From the NCBI RefSeq assembly GCF_021530565.1, contig NZ_JAKGBI010000014.1:1-64000 (forward strand): a stretch of DNA of 64,000 nucleotides. Direction: 5' to 3'. Below are positions 1 through 9,811 of this stretch, piece by piece. The DNA is from Pseudoalteromonas sp. SMS1 (lineage in GTDB: Bacteria > Pseudomonadota > Gammaproteobacteria > Enterobacterales > Alteromonadaceae). The position numbers and the translations under genes are program-made. Numbering within the stretch: position 1 is the stretch's first letter; every line of letters starts with the position of its first letter. Below the pieces are notes generated by a model. That model saw only the letters and a list, made by a program, of their open reading frames with translations, was not told where the DNA came from and did no database searches.

Positions 1-52
1 GCGCAAAAGAAGCGTGCTCACTGTGTTCGCTGTCGCTAACCTTTCGCACTAG

Positions 53-74
53 GAAAGTGAATAGTTTCACTTTC
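53..74. repeat. Perfect 9-bp hairpin
   Basis: The arm gaaagtgaa (53-61) pairs with ttcactttc (66-74) across a 4-nt loop. There is no T-run, so it is not an obvious intrinsic terminator. It lies directly after repeat copy 1. Confidence 0.45.
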
Positions 75-134
75 TACCGACTGAACGCGAGGCCTCTGGT
101 CGTCGGCCGGACCATCGCCAGGGCCCAATAAAAG

Positions 135-162
135 AAACCCCTTAGTAATGCGACGGGTTTTT
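135..162 (+). terminator. Terminator-like stem-loop
   Basis: The arm aaaccc (135-140) pairs with gggttt (155-160), and the second arm runs into six T residues. It would end a transcript entering from the left of the window. Confidence 0.45.
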
Positions 163-561
163 TGCGTTTAAGGTGCTAACACGAGCTTTAGGGCGAGGGC
201 AGTGAAGCGCTTTCACAGTTGTGATTCTTTATGCTTTTTAAATACATCTCCTTAGCTGCGGTTAAACCTACTCATTTCACCTTGCGCGAAAAGAATGTGG
301 GCGCTTTGCGCTTGTCATAAACCTTTCGCACTATACTTACGCATGCACATGGATTCGCTGCGCGCATTGTCGTTAACACGTCGCATTAAGCCCACCTTCA
401 CGCTTCGATCATGGTTTATAGCCTCTTAAACTCAATTCTCCCGCTCTGATATTTGGAGTTGCTCAATTTACCTAATACCCTTACTCACAACATGTGTTTC
501 ATCGACTATATATGTGAGACTATTATTGAGTAATATATTCGCAAAAATTGAAGGGGGCCAA

Positions 562-1251
562 TTGAGTCGGTTTAACGAGATATATGACAGAGCGTGTCAG
601 CGTAAAGGTGGAGAAGCCAATTTACGGGCACTACTCAATACACCACAACCCGAAACGATGCTGATTGAGTATAGTGATGATATGTGGCTGGAAGAGTTTA
701 CTCGAAAGATCTTTCAATCTGGTTTTTACTGGTCTGTCGTCAATGCCAAGTGGAGTGGGTTTAGAGAGGTTTTTTGGGATTTCTCTGTAGAAAAATTACT
801 GTATATGTCCCCTGATATGTATGAACAAAGATCTCAAGATGAACGTATCATTCGTAACTTTAAGAAAGTACAAAGCATTGCAATTAATTGTCAAATGATT
901 CACGAAGTTCAACAGGAGCATGGTTCACTCAGTGAGTTAATAGCACGGTGGCCAAGTAGCAATATCATCGATCTTTGGCTTATGCTTAAGAAAAAGGGCA
1001 ATAGATTAGGTGGAAATACAGGACCTTTCGCATTGAGAGCACTAGGTAAAGACACTTTTTTATTGACCAAAGATATAGAAACCTACCTCCGTGCTAATAA
1101 AATAATTGATGGTGGATTGCAGACTTTGAAGTCCCTTAAGTCGGCACAAATACATTTTAATGAACTACAAGATACCAGTGGCATGTCGATGACAGCAATA
1201 AGCCAAATAATCGCATACAGCGTTGGTGATAACGTAATTCAGAGTACTTAA
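562..1251 (+). CDS. DNA-3-methyladenine glycosylase I family protein
   Basis: This looks like a base-excision repair glycosylase of the Tag/adenine-glycosylase (HhH) family, which removes alkylated purines. Recognisable features are the N-terminal block ending RACQRKGGEANLRALL and the central FWSVVNAKWSG-like and GNTGPFALRALGKDTF-like segments. The frame is open from a GTG at 514, but the TTG at 562 is preferred. It follows a strong gaaggggg ribosome-binding site by about 7 nt, and MSRFNEIYDRA aligns with the family N-terminus. The product is about 229 residues. The next gene starts immediately after the stop codon, so the two are probably co-transcribed. The family assignment is fairly sure; exact substrate range is not visible. 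Confidence 0.7.
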   Translation: MSRFNEIYDRACQRKGGEANLRALLNTPQPETMLIEYSDDMWLEEFTRKIFQSGFYWSVVNAKWSGFREVFWDFSVEKLLYMSPDMYEQRSQDERIIRNFKKVQSIAINCQMIHEVQQEHGSLSELIARWPSSNIIDLWLMLKKKGNRLGGNTGPFALRALGKDTFLLTKDIETYLRANKIIDGGLQTLKSLKSAQIHFNELQDTSGMSMTAISQIIAYSVGDNVIQST

Positions 1252-2685
1252 ATGATGTTTTATTCTCGTTATACTCAGTTGGGTGCAGAGTTTGCTGTAC
1301 CAGCTAAACCAGATACATTCGAGCAGGCAAAACTGCTGTTGATGAACAGCGAATTAAATAACGACGTTGGGCTGGCATGGGACAGTGAGGAGACGCTTGG
1401 CTACCTCTCGGGTCAGCATGTGTTAAGCAGTGGCAAAAGTGTTGCACTTGCTTATTCAGGGCATCAGTTTGGTCATTTTAATCCCTTGCTGGGGGATGGC
1501 AGAGCACATCTATTGGCTTCTTTTACAGGCAGAGACGACAAAGCGTATGACATTCAATTAAAAGGATCCGGAGCGACTTCCTTTTCTCGTGGTGGAGATG
1601 GCTTGTGCGCCTTAGGTCCAGCTGTGCGCGAGTTTATTATGAGTCAGGCCATGAAAAGTTTAGGGGTCCCAACCACACAGTGCTTAGCCGTACTCACGAC
1701 CGGCCAATCCGTTTACCGACAGGGTCATTTGCCAGGTGCTCTGGTGGCGAGGATCGCACACAGCCATATACGGGTTGGCTCCTTCCAGTTATTAGCGCTT
1801 AGGCAGGACAGTGACGCCATGCGTCAACTCATGGAATTGGCAATCGCAGATGCTTTCGAGGAGATCGTAGCGCAAGGGGAAGAGCGTGTTTTTGCCTTTT
1901 TTGATCGGGTTTGCCAAGCACAGTGTGTATTAATACTAAAATGGCTACAAGTAGGGTTTATTCATGGTGTAATGAATACAGACAATACTTTAGTGAATGG
2001 GGAAACTATCGACTATGGCCCATGTGCAATGATGGAGCGTTTTTCGTTTTCACGTGTTTATAGCTCTATTGATTCACAAGGGCGCTATGCATTTGGTCAA
2101 CAACCCAATATTGCTAGTTGGAATTGTGCGCGACTCGCAGAGTCTTTGCTGTTGTTGTGTGAAAATGAAGAGCACGCAGTAGAACGCTTTTCGCACAGCT
2201 TGGTCGCATTCTCAGAAACTTTCAATGTGGGTTATAGAGAGCTTTGGCGGAAAAAGCTGGGGTTACTTGACTGGCATGAGGAAGATCAAGGTTTAATCAA
2301 TGAATTACTAGAATTGATGACAACGCATCAATTGGATTATACAAATACATTTGCTGCGCTTACCGCGAGTAAAATGGAGACGTTTCAAACACAATACCCG
2401 CAATCTGATGTGTTAGCTGCCTGGGTTAGGAAATGGTCACAACGGACAAAGCAGTATACATCTGAAGCGATGTTAGAGTGTATGGTTGCGGTCAATCCCG
2501 CACTTATCCCTCGTAATGAATTGGTTGAAGAGATTATTCAAGAGTTTTATGAGAAAGGCGAAAGCCCGCAATTAAATGGGTGGCTTACGGCCTTGAAAAC
2601 GCCATATGAATATCAGCATTACCCACTAAAGTGGCTGACGTCTCAATCAAATACAGCACATTACCAAACATTCTGTGGTACGTAA
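1252..2685 (+). CDS. selO: Protein adenylyltransferase SelO (YdiU/UPF0061)
   Basis: SelO is a pseudokinase-fold enzyme that transfers AMP from ATP to Ser, Thr or Tyr of target proteins, with links to redox stress. Family hallmarks are visible in order: the GHQFGHFNPLLGDGRA block, IQLKGSGATSFSRGGDG, ALGPAVREFIMSQAM, and the active-site segment FIHGVMNTDN followed by TIDYGP (metal-binding DYGP replacing the kinase DFG). Length is 477 residues, against 478 in the E. coli protein. The C-terminus FCGT has Cys where some eukaryotic homologues carry selenocysteine. The ATG start sits directly on the preceding stop, suggesting translational coupling with the glycosylase gene. Confidence 0.9.
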   Translation: MMFYSRYTQLGAEFAVPAKPDTFEQAKLLLMNSELNNDVGLAWDSEETLGYLSGQHVLSSGKSVALAYSGHQFGHFNPLLGDGRAHLLASFTGRDDKAYDIQLKGSGATSFSRGGDGLCALGPAVREFIMSQAMKSLGVPTTQCLAVLTTGQSVYRQGHLPGALVARIAHSHIRVGSFQLLALRQDSDAMRQLMELAIADAFEEIVAQGEERVFAFFDRVCQAQCVLILKWLQVGFIHGVMNTDNTLVNGETIDYGPCAMMERFSFSRVYSSIDSQGRYAFGQQPNIASWNCARLAESLLLLCENEEHAVERFSHSLVAFSETFNVGYRELWRKKLGLLDWHEEDQGLINELLELMTTHQLDYTNTFAALTASKMETFQTQYPQSDVLAAWVRKWSQRTKQYTSEAMLECMVAVNPALIPRNELVEEIIQEFYEKGESPQLNGWLTALKTPYEYQHYPLKWLTSQSNTAHYQTFCGT

Positions 2686-2700
2686 TTTTTGAGAGGAGTT

Positions 2701-4479
2701 ATGACGGGACCATTAACTTGGAAGGAAATACAAAGGCAGGTATTGGCACATAAAAAGCCGCTTGTTTTAGCACACTTTATCGCATTGCTGGCGGCATTGG
2801 TCAGTGTACCAATTCCATTGATGATGCCTTTGTTAGTTGACGAAGTATTGCTTGAAAAACCGGGCATTGCAGTCGATACAATGAATCAATTACTGCCACC
2901 TCAATGGCATGGCCCTGCAGGCTATATTCTCGCTATCCTAGCCGCCGTCATGCTGATGCGAATCGCTGCTTTGTTACTGGGCGTTGCTCAGTCTCGCCAG
3001 TTTACGATAATTGGCAAGGATGTGTCTTTGCAAATTCGAGAGCGCCTACTTAACCATTTATCTCGTGTTCAGCTGCGAGAGTTTGAAACTCAAGGTGGCG
3101 CCGCGATTAGCTCTCGGTGTGTGACTGACATAGAGACTTTGGATGGGTTCATTAGCCAAACTATGTCACGCTTTTTAATTGGTCTGTTAACTATTATAGG
3201 AACGGCGATAGTGTTGCTATGGATAGATCTGACTTTGGGTCTTATCATCCTAACCTTAAATCCTGCCGTGATATATTTCTCTCGTCAATTTGGCAAACAG
3301 GTAAAGCATCTCACTAAAAAGAAAAACAGTGCCTTTGAAGCATTTCAAACCGCACTTGTCGAGACACTAGATGCGATTGCACAATTGAAGGCAATGCGCA
3401 GAGAGCATGGTTATTTCGATAATGTTATGAGTGCTGCTAAAGATCTCAGGCATTATTCTGTGCAGTCCCAATGGAAAACAGATGCCGTAAATAGATTGAG
3501 TTTCACGGTATTTTTACTTGGTTTTGAAATATTCAGAGCAATAGCAATGTTGATGGTCGTCTTTTCAGGGCTTACGGTGGGCCAAATATTTGCGGTGTTT
3601 GGGTACCTTTGGTTCATGATGGGGCCTGTTCAGGAGATTTTAAGTATTCAATATGCATATTACAGTGCATCAGGTGCGCTTCAGCGCCTAAATCAAGTGC
3701 TTGAGTATGAGACTGAGCCAGAAAGGGTGAATACTCAGGTAACGCCTTTTGAAGCGCCGCAAGTGGGTATTAGATTTAATAACGTGAGCTTTGCTTATCA
3801 TGATGGGCAGCAGATATTACGTGACGTCAGTATGTCTATTCCACAGGGTAAAAAGGTTGCGTTAGTCGCAGTATCAGGTGGTGGGAAATCGACTTTAGTC
3901 CAATTGTTGCTTGGCCTTTATCAAAAGTCACAGGGTGACATTTTTATCAATGATATGTCTGTTGAAGAAATAGGCTATGACACTGTGCGTGAACATGTCG
4001 TAACCGTTTTGCAGCAACCTATTTTGTTCAATGCGACGGTTCGAGAAAACTTAAGCCTTGGTCGAGATTGCACTGATGAACAACTTTGGCATGCGTTGGA
4101 AATTGCTGAACTGGCTAAAAATGTTAAGGCAATGGAAGGCCAATTAGAGGCTATTGTTGGTCGCAATGGGGTTAGGTTGTCAGGGGGACAAAAACAGCGA
4201 TTGGCAATTGCTCGAATGGTCGCAGCGAATCCAAAAGTCGTGATTTTAGACGAGGCAACGTCTGCGCTGGATGTCGAAACAGAAGCACGCATACACAACA
4301 ACCTCAATCAATTTTTACAAGGCCGTACGACGCTGATAATTGCGCATCGGCTCAGTGCAATACGCCAAGCTGATATCATATATGTGTTAGATGATGGCAA
4401 AGTCACACAGTCTGGAGATCATAGGACTTTAGTTGAAGAGGACGGCTTGTACCAAGTGTTATTTGGCCATCAGGGCTAA
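2701..4479 (+). CDS. ABC exporter, fused permease and ATPase
   Basis: This is a half-transporter of the MsbA/LapB-like exporter class. The N-terminal half (about residues 20-330) has roughly six hydrophobic segments and the C-terminal half an ABC ATPase. Motifs are Walker A at about 390-398 (AVSGGGKST), signature LSGGQ at about 493-497, and Walker B VVILDEATSALD followed by an H-loop in IIAHRLS. The first Walker A Gly of the usual GxxGxGK is Ala; the catalytic Lys and the inner glycines are kept, so activity is still likely. The frame is open from TTG 2689, but ATG 2701 after agaggag is the better start. The substrate cannot be read from the sequence. Confidence 0.85.
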   Translation: MTGPLTWKEIQRQVLAHKKPLVLAHFIALLAALVSVPIPLMMPLLVDEVLLEKPGIAVDTMNQLLPPQWHGPAGYILAILAAVMLMRIAALLLGVAQSRQFTIIGKDVSLQIRERLLNHLSRVQLREFETQGGAAISSRCVTDIETLDGFISQTMSRFLIGLLTIIGTAIVLLWIDLTLGLIILTLNPAVIYFSRQFGKQVKHLTKKKNSAFEAFQTALVETLDAIAQLKAMRREHGYFDNVMSAAKDLRHYSVQSQWKTDAVNRLSFTVFLLGFEIFRAIAMLMVVFSGLTVGQIFAVFGYLWFMMGPVQEILSIQYAYYSASGALQRLNQVLEYETEPERVNTQVTPFEAPQVGIRFNNVSFAYHDGQQILRDVSMSIPQGKKVALVAVSGGGKSTLVQLLLGLYQKSQGDIFINDMSVEEIGYDTVREHVVTVLQQPILFNATVRENLSLGRDCTDEQLWHALEIAELAKNVKAMEGQLEAIVGRNGVRLSGGQKQRLAIARMVAANPKVVILDEATSALDVETEARIHNNLNQFLQGRTTLIIAHRLSAIRQADIIYVLDDGKVTQSGDHRTLVEEDGLYQVLFGHQG

Positions 4480-4584
4480 AAATGTAATTAAAAATACTTA
4501 TGTAGTGTTAAGTAATTATTAAGTCTTAGGCTACTATTATGTGGGCATCAAATTAGAAAAGTCTGAATTTTAGAGGGAATAAAC

Positions 4585-5643
4585 ATGAAACTTAAGATGC
4601 TAAGCGTAGTTGTAGCGATGGCTACCGTGTCTTCTTTGCATGCAAACGAGATCGAAGAAGGTGTTTACTTAGGCGTATTCGGTGATTACTACGATGCAAG
4701 TTGGGAAAACATCCGAGGTGTTGGCAATGGTGGTGTTGGTATCGATAACTCTACAGGTTGGGGTGCAGAGCTAGGCTATCGTTTTAATAAATATTGGAGT
4801 GCGCGTATTGAGTATGCCGATCTAGACTTTGATCTTGAAGGTGCTGGAAATGGCTCTGTCGATGGCGATCGTCTCGGCATTGATGGTCTCTATCATTTTG
4901 ATGGGGGTCCATTTTATGCGTTGGCTGGCCTGAAATCTATCGACCTTTTCGATAGCAATTTATTTGCCAATGCTGGTGTCGGTTATCGTCATCACTTTAC
5001 GGATAATTTTGCAGCGAACTTTGAAACTGCTATTTATCAAGGGCTAGAACGAGGTTATACGGATGTAGGTGCTAAATTAGGTATTAACTATATGTTTGGC
5101 GGCACAACAAGCAGCCCCAAAAAAGTTGAGCCAGCCCCACAACCTGCACCACAGCCCACTGTCGTAGCTGCACCAAAAGACAGTGATAAAGATGGCATAT
5201 TAGATAAGCACGATCGCTGTGCGAATACACCGATGAGTGATGCGGTTGATGCTAAGGGTTGTAGCCTTTTTGAAGAGAAAGAGGTCACAGTTAGCTTATT
5301 AGTGAGATTCCCAAACAATAATTCGCAAGTATCTCAACAATATTTAAATGACATTAACGCAGTGGTTGAGTTTTTAAATGCACACCCAGAAACTTCTGTG
5401 GTACTCGAAGGCCATACCTCTAGTTTAGGTAAGGCTGATTACAACATGTGGCTTTCTAAAAAGCGTGCTGATGCAGTCGCTAAACAGCTCATAGAAAAAG
5501 GCATCGATGCAACACGTATCTCTACGGTAGGGTATGGTGAAGAGCGTTTGTTAGATAGCCGTAATACACAAGAAGCACATACTGCTAACCGCCGTGTGGA
5601 AGCCAAAGTCATTTCAGTTGAGCGCGTTAAGGTAAAACGCTAA
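4585..5643 (+). CDS. OmpA-family outer membrane protein
   Basis: An outer-membrane beta-barrel with a peptidoglycan-binding tail. Parts in order: a signal peptide ending near SSLHA-N, an eight-strand-type barrel (about residues 22-170), a Pro/Ala-rich linker (PAPQPAPQP), one thrombospondin type-3-like Ca-binding segment (DSDKDGILDKHDRC) and a C-terminal OmpA domain with the typical end NRRVEAKV. Length is 352 residues. It is transcribed alone: about 100 nt of AT-rich DNA lies upstream and a stem-loop follows. The likely role is cell-envelope integrity or adhesion. A good agggaat ribosome-binding site supports the start. Confidence 0.88.
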   Translation: MKLKMLSVVVAMATVSSLHANEIEEGVYLGVFGDYYDASWENIRGVGNGGVGIDNSTGWGAELGYRFNKYWSARIEYADLDFDLEGAGNGSVDGDRLGIDGLYHFDGGPFYALAGLKSIDLFDSNLFANAGVGYRHHFTDNFAANFETAIYQGLERGYTDVGAKLGINYMFGGTTSSPKKVEPAPQPAPQPTVVAAPKDSDKDGILDKHDRCANTPMSDAVDAKGCSLFEEKEVTVSLLVRFPNNNSQVSQQYLNDINAVVEFLNAHPETSVVLEGHTSSLGKADYNMWLSKKRADAVAKQLIEKGIDATRISTVGYGEERLLDSRNTQEAHTANRRVEAKVISVERVKVKR

Positions 5644-5650
5644 TAATAGC

Positions 5651-5686
5651 TTGATAGTCGAGTTCAGCAATGATCTCGGCTATCAA
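5651..5686 (+). terminator. Stem-loop after the OmpA-family gene
   Basis: The arm ttgatagtcgag (5651-5662) pairs with ctcggctatcaa (5675-5686), 12 bp with one G-T pair and a 12-nt loop. It starts 8 nt after the stop codon. No clear T-run follows, so termination efficiency is uncertain. Confidence 0.55.
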
Positions 5687-5785
5687 TGCAAAATGCGCAA
5701 TAGATATTCACATAAGTATAGGCTCCTCTCATTTTATATTCACACCAGTTATAGCCACTATATAGCTCAATCCAACTTGCAAGAT

Positions 5786-5813
5786 TTTCATCTAAAAATA
5801 AAGCTCTTATAAT
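5786..5813 (+). promoter_or_regulatory. Candidate sigma70 promoter for acnB
   Basis: A tttcat box (5786-5791) lies 16 bp from a perfect tataat (5808-5813), about 85 nt before the acnB start. The -35 match is weak. Confidence 0.35.
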
Positions 5814-5896
5814 TTAATCGTCAGATTAAAAGGTAAGCAGTTATAAATCTAAATACTAAAATGCTTATTAAAACACGTCACCAAGAGGATAACACC

Positions 5897-8494
5897 GTGC
5901 TACAAGAATATCGTAATCACGTAGAAGCGCGTGCGGCGCAGGGGATAGCTCCCAAGCCTTTAGATGCGGCACAAACCGAAGAACTGATTAAGCTAATTAA
6001 GGCCCCACCTACAGGAGAAGCAGACTTTATCGTAGACCTATTGGTTAATAGAGTGCCACCCGGTGTGGATGATGCCGCATATGTTAAAGCGAGCTTTCTG
6101 GCCGCTGTTGCAAAGGGGAAAGACACATCGCCATTGATTTCCAAAACCTACGCTGCTGAGCTTTTAGGCACAATGTTAGGTGGCTATAATATTGCACCTA
6201 TGATTGAGCTCCTTGACGATGAGCAACTCGCTCCAGTCGTTGCAAAAGGTTTATCACAGACCCTATTAATGTTTGACGCATTTTATGATGTCGAAGAAAA
6301 GGCGAAGCAAGGGAATAAGTTTGCCAAACAAGTTATTGCGTCATGGGCAGCAGCAGAATGGTTTACCGAAAAGCCTGCAGTACCTGAGAAAATTTCAGTT
6401 ACGGTGTTCAAAGTTACTGGTGAAACAAACACAGATGATTTATCTCCAGCGCCTGATGCATGGTCGCGACCAGACATACCGCTGCATGCTTTGGCTATGT
6501 TGAAAAACGAAAGAGAAGGGATCCTACCTCAAAAGCATGGTGAAATTGGCCCAATTTCACAACTTGAGGCCCTAAAAACGAACGGTTTACCGCTTGCCTA
6601 CGTTGGAGATGTTGTGGGTACTGGGTCGTCACGCAAATCTGCGACAAACTCCGTGCTGTGGTTTATGGGAGACGATATTCCACATGTACCGAATAAGCGT
6701 GTAGGTGGGATATGTCTGGGTGGGAAGATCGCGCCCATTTTCTTCAATACTATGGAAGATTCGGGGGCGTTACCCATTGAGCTGCCTGTCGAAAAATTGG
6801 CCATGGGCGACCAAATTGATATATATCCTTATGAGGGCGTTGTAAAACGTTTTGGCACGGATGAGGTGCTGTCTACATTCACGTTAAAGTCGGACGTAAT
6901 CTTAGATGAAGTTCAGGCCGGCGGGCGGATCCCGCTTATTATAGGTCGCAGTTTGACAGATAAGGCACGTGCTTCACTGAAATTGGAGCAGGAGGCTATA
7001 TTCCGTAAGCCTGCCCAAGCGAATGACACGGGCAAAGGGTATACCTTGGCGCAAAAAATGGTTGGTCAAGCGTGTGGTGTTGAAGGTGTGCGCCCCGGGC
7101 AATATTGTGAGCCTAAGATGACCACAGTGGGCTCACAAGATACGACTGGTCCAATGACGCGCGACGAATTAAAAGACTTAGCTTGTCTGGGCTTTTCTGC
7201 GGATTTGACGATGCAATCGTTTTGTCATACTTCAGCTTACCCTAAGCCTATTGATGTGAATACACATCATACTTTACCCGATTTTATGATGAATCGAGGC
7301 GGGGTATCTTTACGCCCAGGAGATGGCGTTATCCATTCTTGGCTTAATCGAATGCTCCTTCCGGACACGGTTGGCACCGGCGGTGATTCACATACCCGTT
7401 TTCCATTGGGCATCTCTTTTCCTGCGGGTTCTGGCGCAGTGGCGTTTGCGGCTGCTACTGGCGTTATGCCACTGGATATGCCCGAATCGGTTCTCGTACG
7501 CTTTAACGGAGAGATGCAACCAGGGATCACACTGCGTGACTTAGTGCATGCCATTCCGTATTACGCCATTAAGCAAGGATTACTGACGGTAGAGAAGAAG
7601 GGTAAAGTGAATGCGTTTTCGGGCAGAATACTGGAAATCGAAGGGGTTGAGCACCTTACTGTTGAGCAAGCATTTGAACTATCTGATGCATCGGCTGAGC
7701 GATCCGCTGCGGGTTGTACTGTAAAACTATCACACGCATCAGTAGAGGAATATTTAAGCTCAAACATTGTAATGCTCAAGTGGATGATATCTGAAGGGTA
7801 TGGTGATGTTCGCACCATTGAGCGCCGTATCGAAAAAATGCAGGATTGGTTGGAAAATCCAACGCTAATGGAGGCAGACAAAGACGCAGAATATGCACAT
7901 ACAATTGATATTGATCTCAGTGAAATCAAGGAGCCAATTTTATGTGCGCCGAACGACCCAGATGATGCGAGATTACTTTCTGCGGTGCAAGGGGAGGAAA
8001 TAAATGAGGTCTTTATTGGCTCATGTATGACCAATATTGGGCACTTTAGGGCTGCGGGAAAATTATTGGATAGGTTTAAAGGGCAGCTGCCGACCCGAAT
8101 GTGGATTGCGCCCCCTACGAAAATGGACCGAGACCAGTTAACTGACGAAGGGTACTATGGCATTTATGGCCGCGTCGGCGCTCGTATCGAAACACCTGGG
8201 TGTTCGCTGTGTATGGGTAACCAAGCTAGAGTGGCGGACCTAGCGACGGTGGTGTCTACCTCTACTCGCAATTTCCCGAATCGATTGGGGACTGGGGCGA
8301 ATGTATTCTTGGCATCTGCAGAGCTTGCTGCGGTTGCCGCGATTATTGGTCGTTTACCTACACCTGATGAATATCAAGAGTATGCGACAAAAATCAATGC
8401 GACTGCTGCTGATACGTATCGGTATTTAAACTTCCATCAGATGCCGCACTATACTAAAAAAGCCGATGGCGTCATCATTCAACAGGCTGTCTAG
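5897..8494 (+). CDS. acnB: Aconitate hydratase B
   Basis: A TCA-cycle enzyme that interconverts citrate and isocitrate with a 4Fe-4S cluster; it is also a 2-methylisocitrate dehydratase in many bacteria. The N-terminus [16 protein letters not shown] aligns with E. coli AcnB, so the GTG at 5897 is chosen over the open ATG at 5861; it follows aagaggat by about 7 nt and gives 865 residues, the family length. The swivel domain comes first, as is usual for AcnB. Fe-S ligand regions are recognisable: the Cys in FIGSCMTN, and both Cys residues in [10 protein letters not shown]. It has its own promoter and terminator. Confidence 0.96.
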   Translation: MLQEYRNHVEARAAQGIAPKPLDAAQTEELIKLIKAPPTGEADFIVDLLVNRVPPGVDDAAYVKASFLAAVAKGKDTSPLISKTYAAELLGTMLGGYNIAPMIELLDDEQLAPVVAKGLSQTLLMFDAFYDVEEKAKQGNKFAKQVIASWAAAEWFTEKPAVPEKISVTVFKVTGETNTDDLSPAPDAWSRPDIPLHALAMLKNEREGILPQKHGEIGPISQLEALKTNGLPLAYVGDVVGTGSSRKSATNSVLWFMGDDIPHVPNKRVGGICLGGKIAPIFFNTMEDSGALPIELPVEKLAMGDQIDIYPYEGVVKRFGTDEVLSTFTLKSDVILDEVQAGGRIPLIIGRSLTDKARASLKLEQEAIFRKPAQANDTGKGYTLAQKMVGQACGVEGVRPGQYCEPKMTTVGSQDTTGPMTRDELKDLACLGFSADLTMQSFCHTSAYPKPIDVNTHHTLPDFMMNRGGVSLRPGDGVIHSWLNRMLLPDTVGTGGDSHTRFPLGISFPAGSGAVAFAAATGVMPLDMPESVLVRFNGEMQPGITLRDLVHAIPYYAIKQGLLTVEKKGKVNAFSGRILEIEGVEHLTVEQAFELSDASAERSAAGCTVKLSHASVEEYLSSNIVMLKWMISEGYGDVRTIERRIEKMQDWLENPTLMEADKDAEYAHTIDIDLSEIKEPILCAPNDPDDARLLSAVQGEEINEVFIGSCMTNIGHFRAAGKLLDRFKGQLPTRMWIAPPTKMDRDQLTDEGYYGIYGRVGARIETPGCSLCMGNQARVADLATVVSTSTRNFPNRLGTGANVFLASAELAAVAAIIGRLPTPDEYQEYATKINATAADTYRYLNFHQMPHYTKKADGVIIQQAV

Positions 8495-8505
8495 TTTAGT
8501 AATGT

Positions 8506-8534
8506 GAAAAGCCAATTTTGTGTTGGCTTTTCAG
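8506..8534 (+). terminator. acnB terminator
   Basis: The arm gaaaagccaa (8506-8515) pairs perfectly with ttggcttttc (8523-8532) across a 7-nt loop, 12 nt after the acnB stop. Confidence 0.8.
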
Positions 8535-8863
8535 CAGCTTTGCAACTCAGAGACCCCCATCAACTCGACGCTATTTAACATATTAAATCGCCATGGAATT
8601 CAGTCTATGTCCTTGACTATAAAGAGGTCTGTACTACTGTTTATACATAATCTGAGGAGTTATCTTGGCTGCTTTATTAGAACAAGGTAATGCTGTTCGT
8701 TCGCTATGTATTGATACCTAGTTTAGGGCTGTTGTCATTTTGCATTGTAAGCAATGGTGCTTGAATCTTATTAAAGCTGCAAACGCAATCAAATAGGCTT
8801 GTAGCAAGGGGAGGTTAGTTGTGCCTTGCGATATACCATCACCATGTTATCGGGGAAAAGGCA
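8535..8863. other. Intergenic region without a clear gene
   Basis: Nothing certain is coded here. A tgaggag box precedes a TTG-initiated 18-codon frame (8665-8721), which could be a micro-ORF or chance. The segment probably carries the promoter of the barrel/lipoprotein pair. Confidence 0.4.
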
Positions 8864-9811
8864 ATGAAATATACGTTCGCTTTAGTAGGTATCTTAGGCA
8901 GTTGTAATGCACTGGCGGCACCGCTGCCCTCTTTTAGTGAAATTCGCCTAGGCTTTGAAACGATTGACTATAACGAGTCACTTCAAGATGTCGCAGGTTT
9001 CGGGCAATTATCGCAGTCCATATCAGTCACCAACCCCGCAGTCAGGCAACTTTCATATACTGGTGTTGATGATGAGTGGGGTTTTTACATTGGCAGTGCA
9101 GCGACTATTTCAACTGAAATCGATACTGAAACTTGGTCACTGAGAAACTTTGGCGCCATTCAACAAAATGACTTTAAAGTAAAAGCAAATGAACTGGCAT
9201 TCACCGCTGCTTATAATTATCACAGTGCCATTCAGCTGACTTTCGGTATGAAGATCTTTACATCGAGCTTTACACGTTCCAACTTTCGCTTCGTCAACCC
9301 TGGTGCAACGGATTTTGATAATGCACTGAAAGCGCTCCCAAGAGATGAAGGTGATCCTGTTCCTCGTTTTGATTTACCTGGCCAAGCGAAAGACGGCGAT
9401 GATGCTTTACAAAATAACCCCGCCTCTTTGGTCCCCGTTATTTCGGTCACAGAAGATCAAATGGGCTTGCTTGCAACTGTTGGTGCACGTTATGACAGCA
9501 AAATCCTTCAGCCCAATGAAACGATAAGTTGGTATGTCGAGGGGGAGCTAAGCACGCCGATTTATAGTCGAATTCAAAATACTCAATTCGAGACAACGAC
9601 ACTGACAGAAAGCTTCAATGGGTGGGGGATAATGGCTAGAGCTGGCGTGCGATATCAACTAGTAGAACATATTGCATTGATGGTGGGGGTAGATGCTTAC
9701 TACAAAGAGCGAGATACCGTCACAGAGGAATTGAATGGCCGACGTTTGCGTGTCCCTGAAATAGAGTATACTAATGTATCACTGACAGCTGGATTACAAT
9801 GGAGCTATTGA
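8864..9811 (+). CDS. Putative outer-membrane beta-barrel protein, uncharacterised
   Basis: The family is not recognised. A signal peptide (MKYTFALVGILGSCNALAA) is followed by a mature protein of about 296 residues. Alternating aromatic and polar stretches, such as EWGFYIGSAATIS and ISWYVEGELSTPIYS, and a C-terminus ending in an aromatic residue (LQWSY) are typical of outer-membrane barrels. The frame is open from TTG 8819, but ATG 8864 starts the signal peptide and follows ggggaaaagg. Its stop overlaps the start of the lipoprotein gene by one base (TGATG), so the two are translationally coupled and probably act together in the envelope. Confidence 0.6.
   Translation: MKYTFALVGILGSCNALAAPLPSFSEIRLGFETIDYNESLQDVAGFGQLSQSISVTNPAVRQLSYTGVDDEWGFYIGSAATISTEIDTETWSLRNFGAIQQNDFKVKANELAFTAAYNYHSAIQLTFGMKIFTSSFTRSNFRFVNPGATDFDNALKALPRDEGDPVPRFDLPGQAKDGDDALQNNPASLVPVISVTEDQMGLLATVGARYDSKILQPNETISWYVEGELSTPIYSRIQNTQFETTTLTESFNGWGIMARAGVRYQLVEHIALMVGVDAYYKERDTVTEELNGRRLRVPEIEYTNVSLTAGLQWSY

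Larger units (their letters stand above)
31..388 (+). repeat. Three degenerate 21-nt direct repeats
   Basis: Copies lie at 31-51, 313-333 and 368-388. The pattern is roughly TGTC-N3-AAC-N3-TCGCA-Y-TA. Copies 1 and 2 match at 18 of 21 positions and copies 1 and 3 at 16 of 21. Spacing is irregular and the DNA between copies is not repeated. The function is unknown; a decayed repetitive extragenic element is one reading. Confidence 0.35.
1..561. other. Non-coding, structured left edge
   Basis: No convincing gene is seen before the glycosylase gene. The stretch holds a perfect hairpin (53-74), a terminator-like stem (135-160) and three degenerate copies of a 21-nt sequence (31-51, 313-333, 368-388). 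Positions about 113-127 (ggaccatcgccaggg) faintly resemble the 3' end of gammaproteobacterial 5S rRNA, but the preceding bases do not match a 5S body, so no RNA gene is called. The edge may be the downstream flank of a transcription unit lying to the left. Confidence 0.5.

Noticed and set aside
95..130. Possible 3' end of a 5S rRNA
   Set aside because: About 14 bases resemble a 5S tail, but nothing upstream matches the 5S body and the expected helices are absent.
514..561. GTG 514 as start of the glycosylase gene
   Set aside because: No ribosome-binding site precedes it, and the extra 16 residues are not expected in the family; TTG 562 fits better.
7561..8034. 157-codon minus-strand frame inside acnB
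   Set aside because: It lies entirely opposite the conserved aconitase frame, with no ribosome-binding site and Ser-rich shadow composition.
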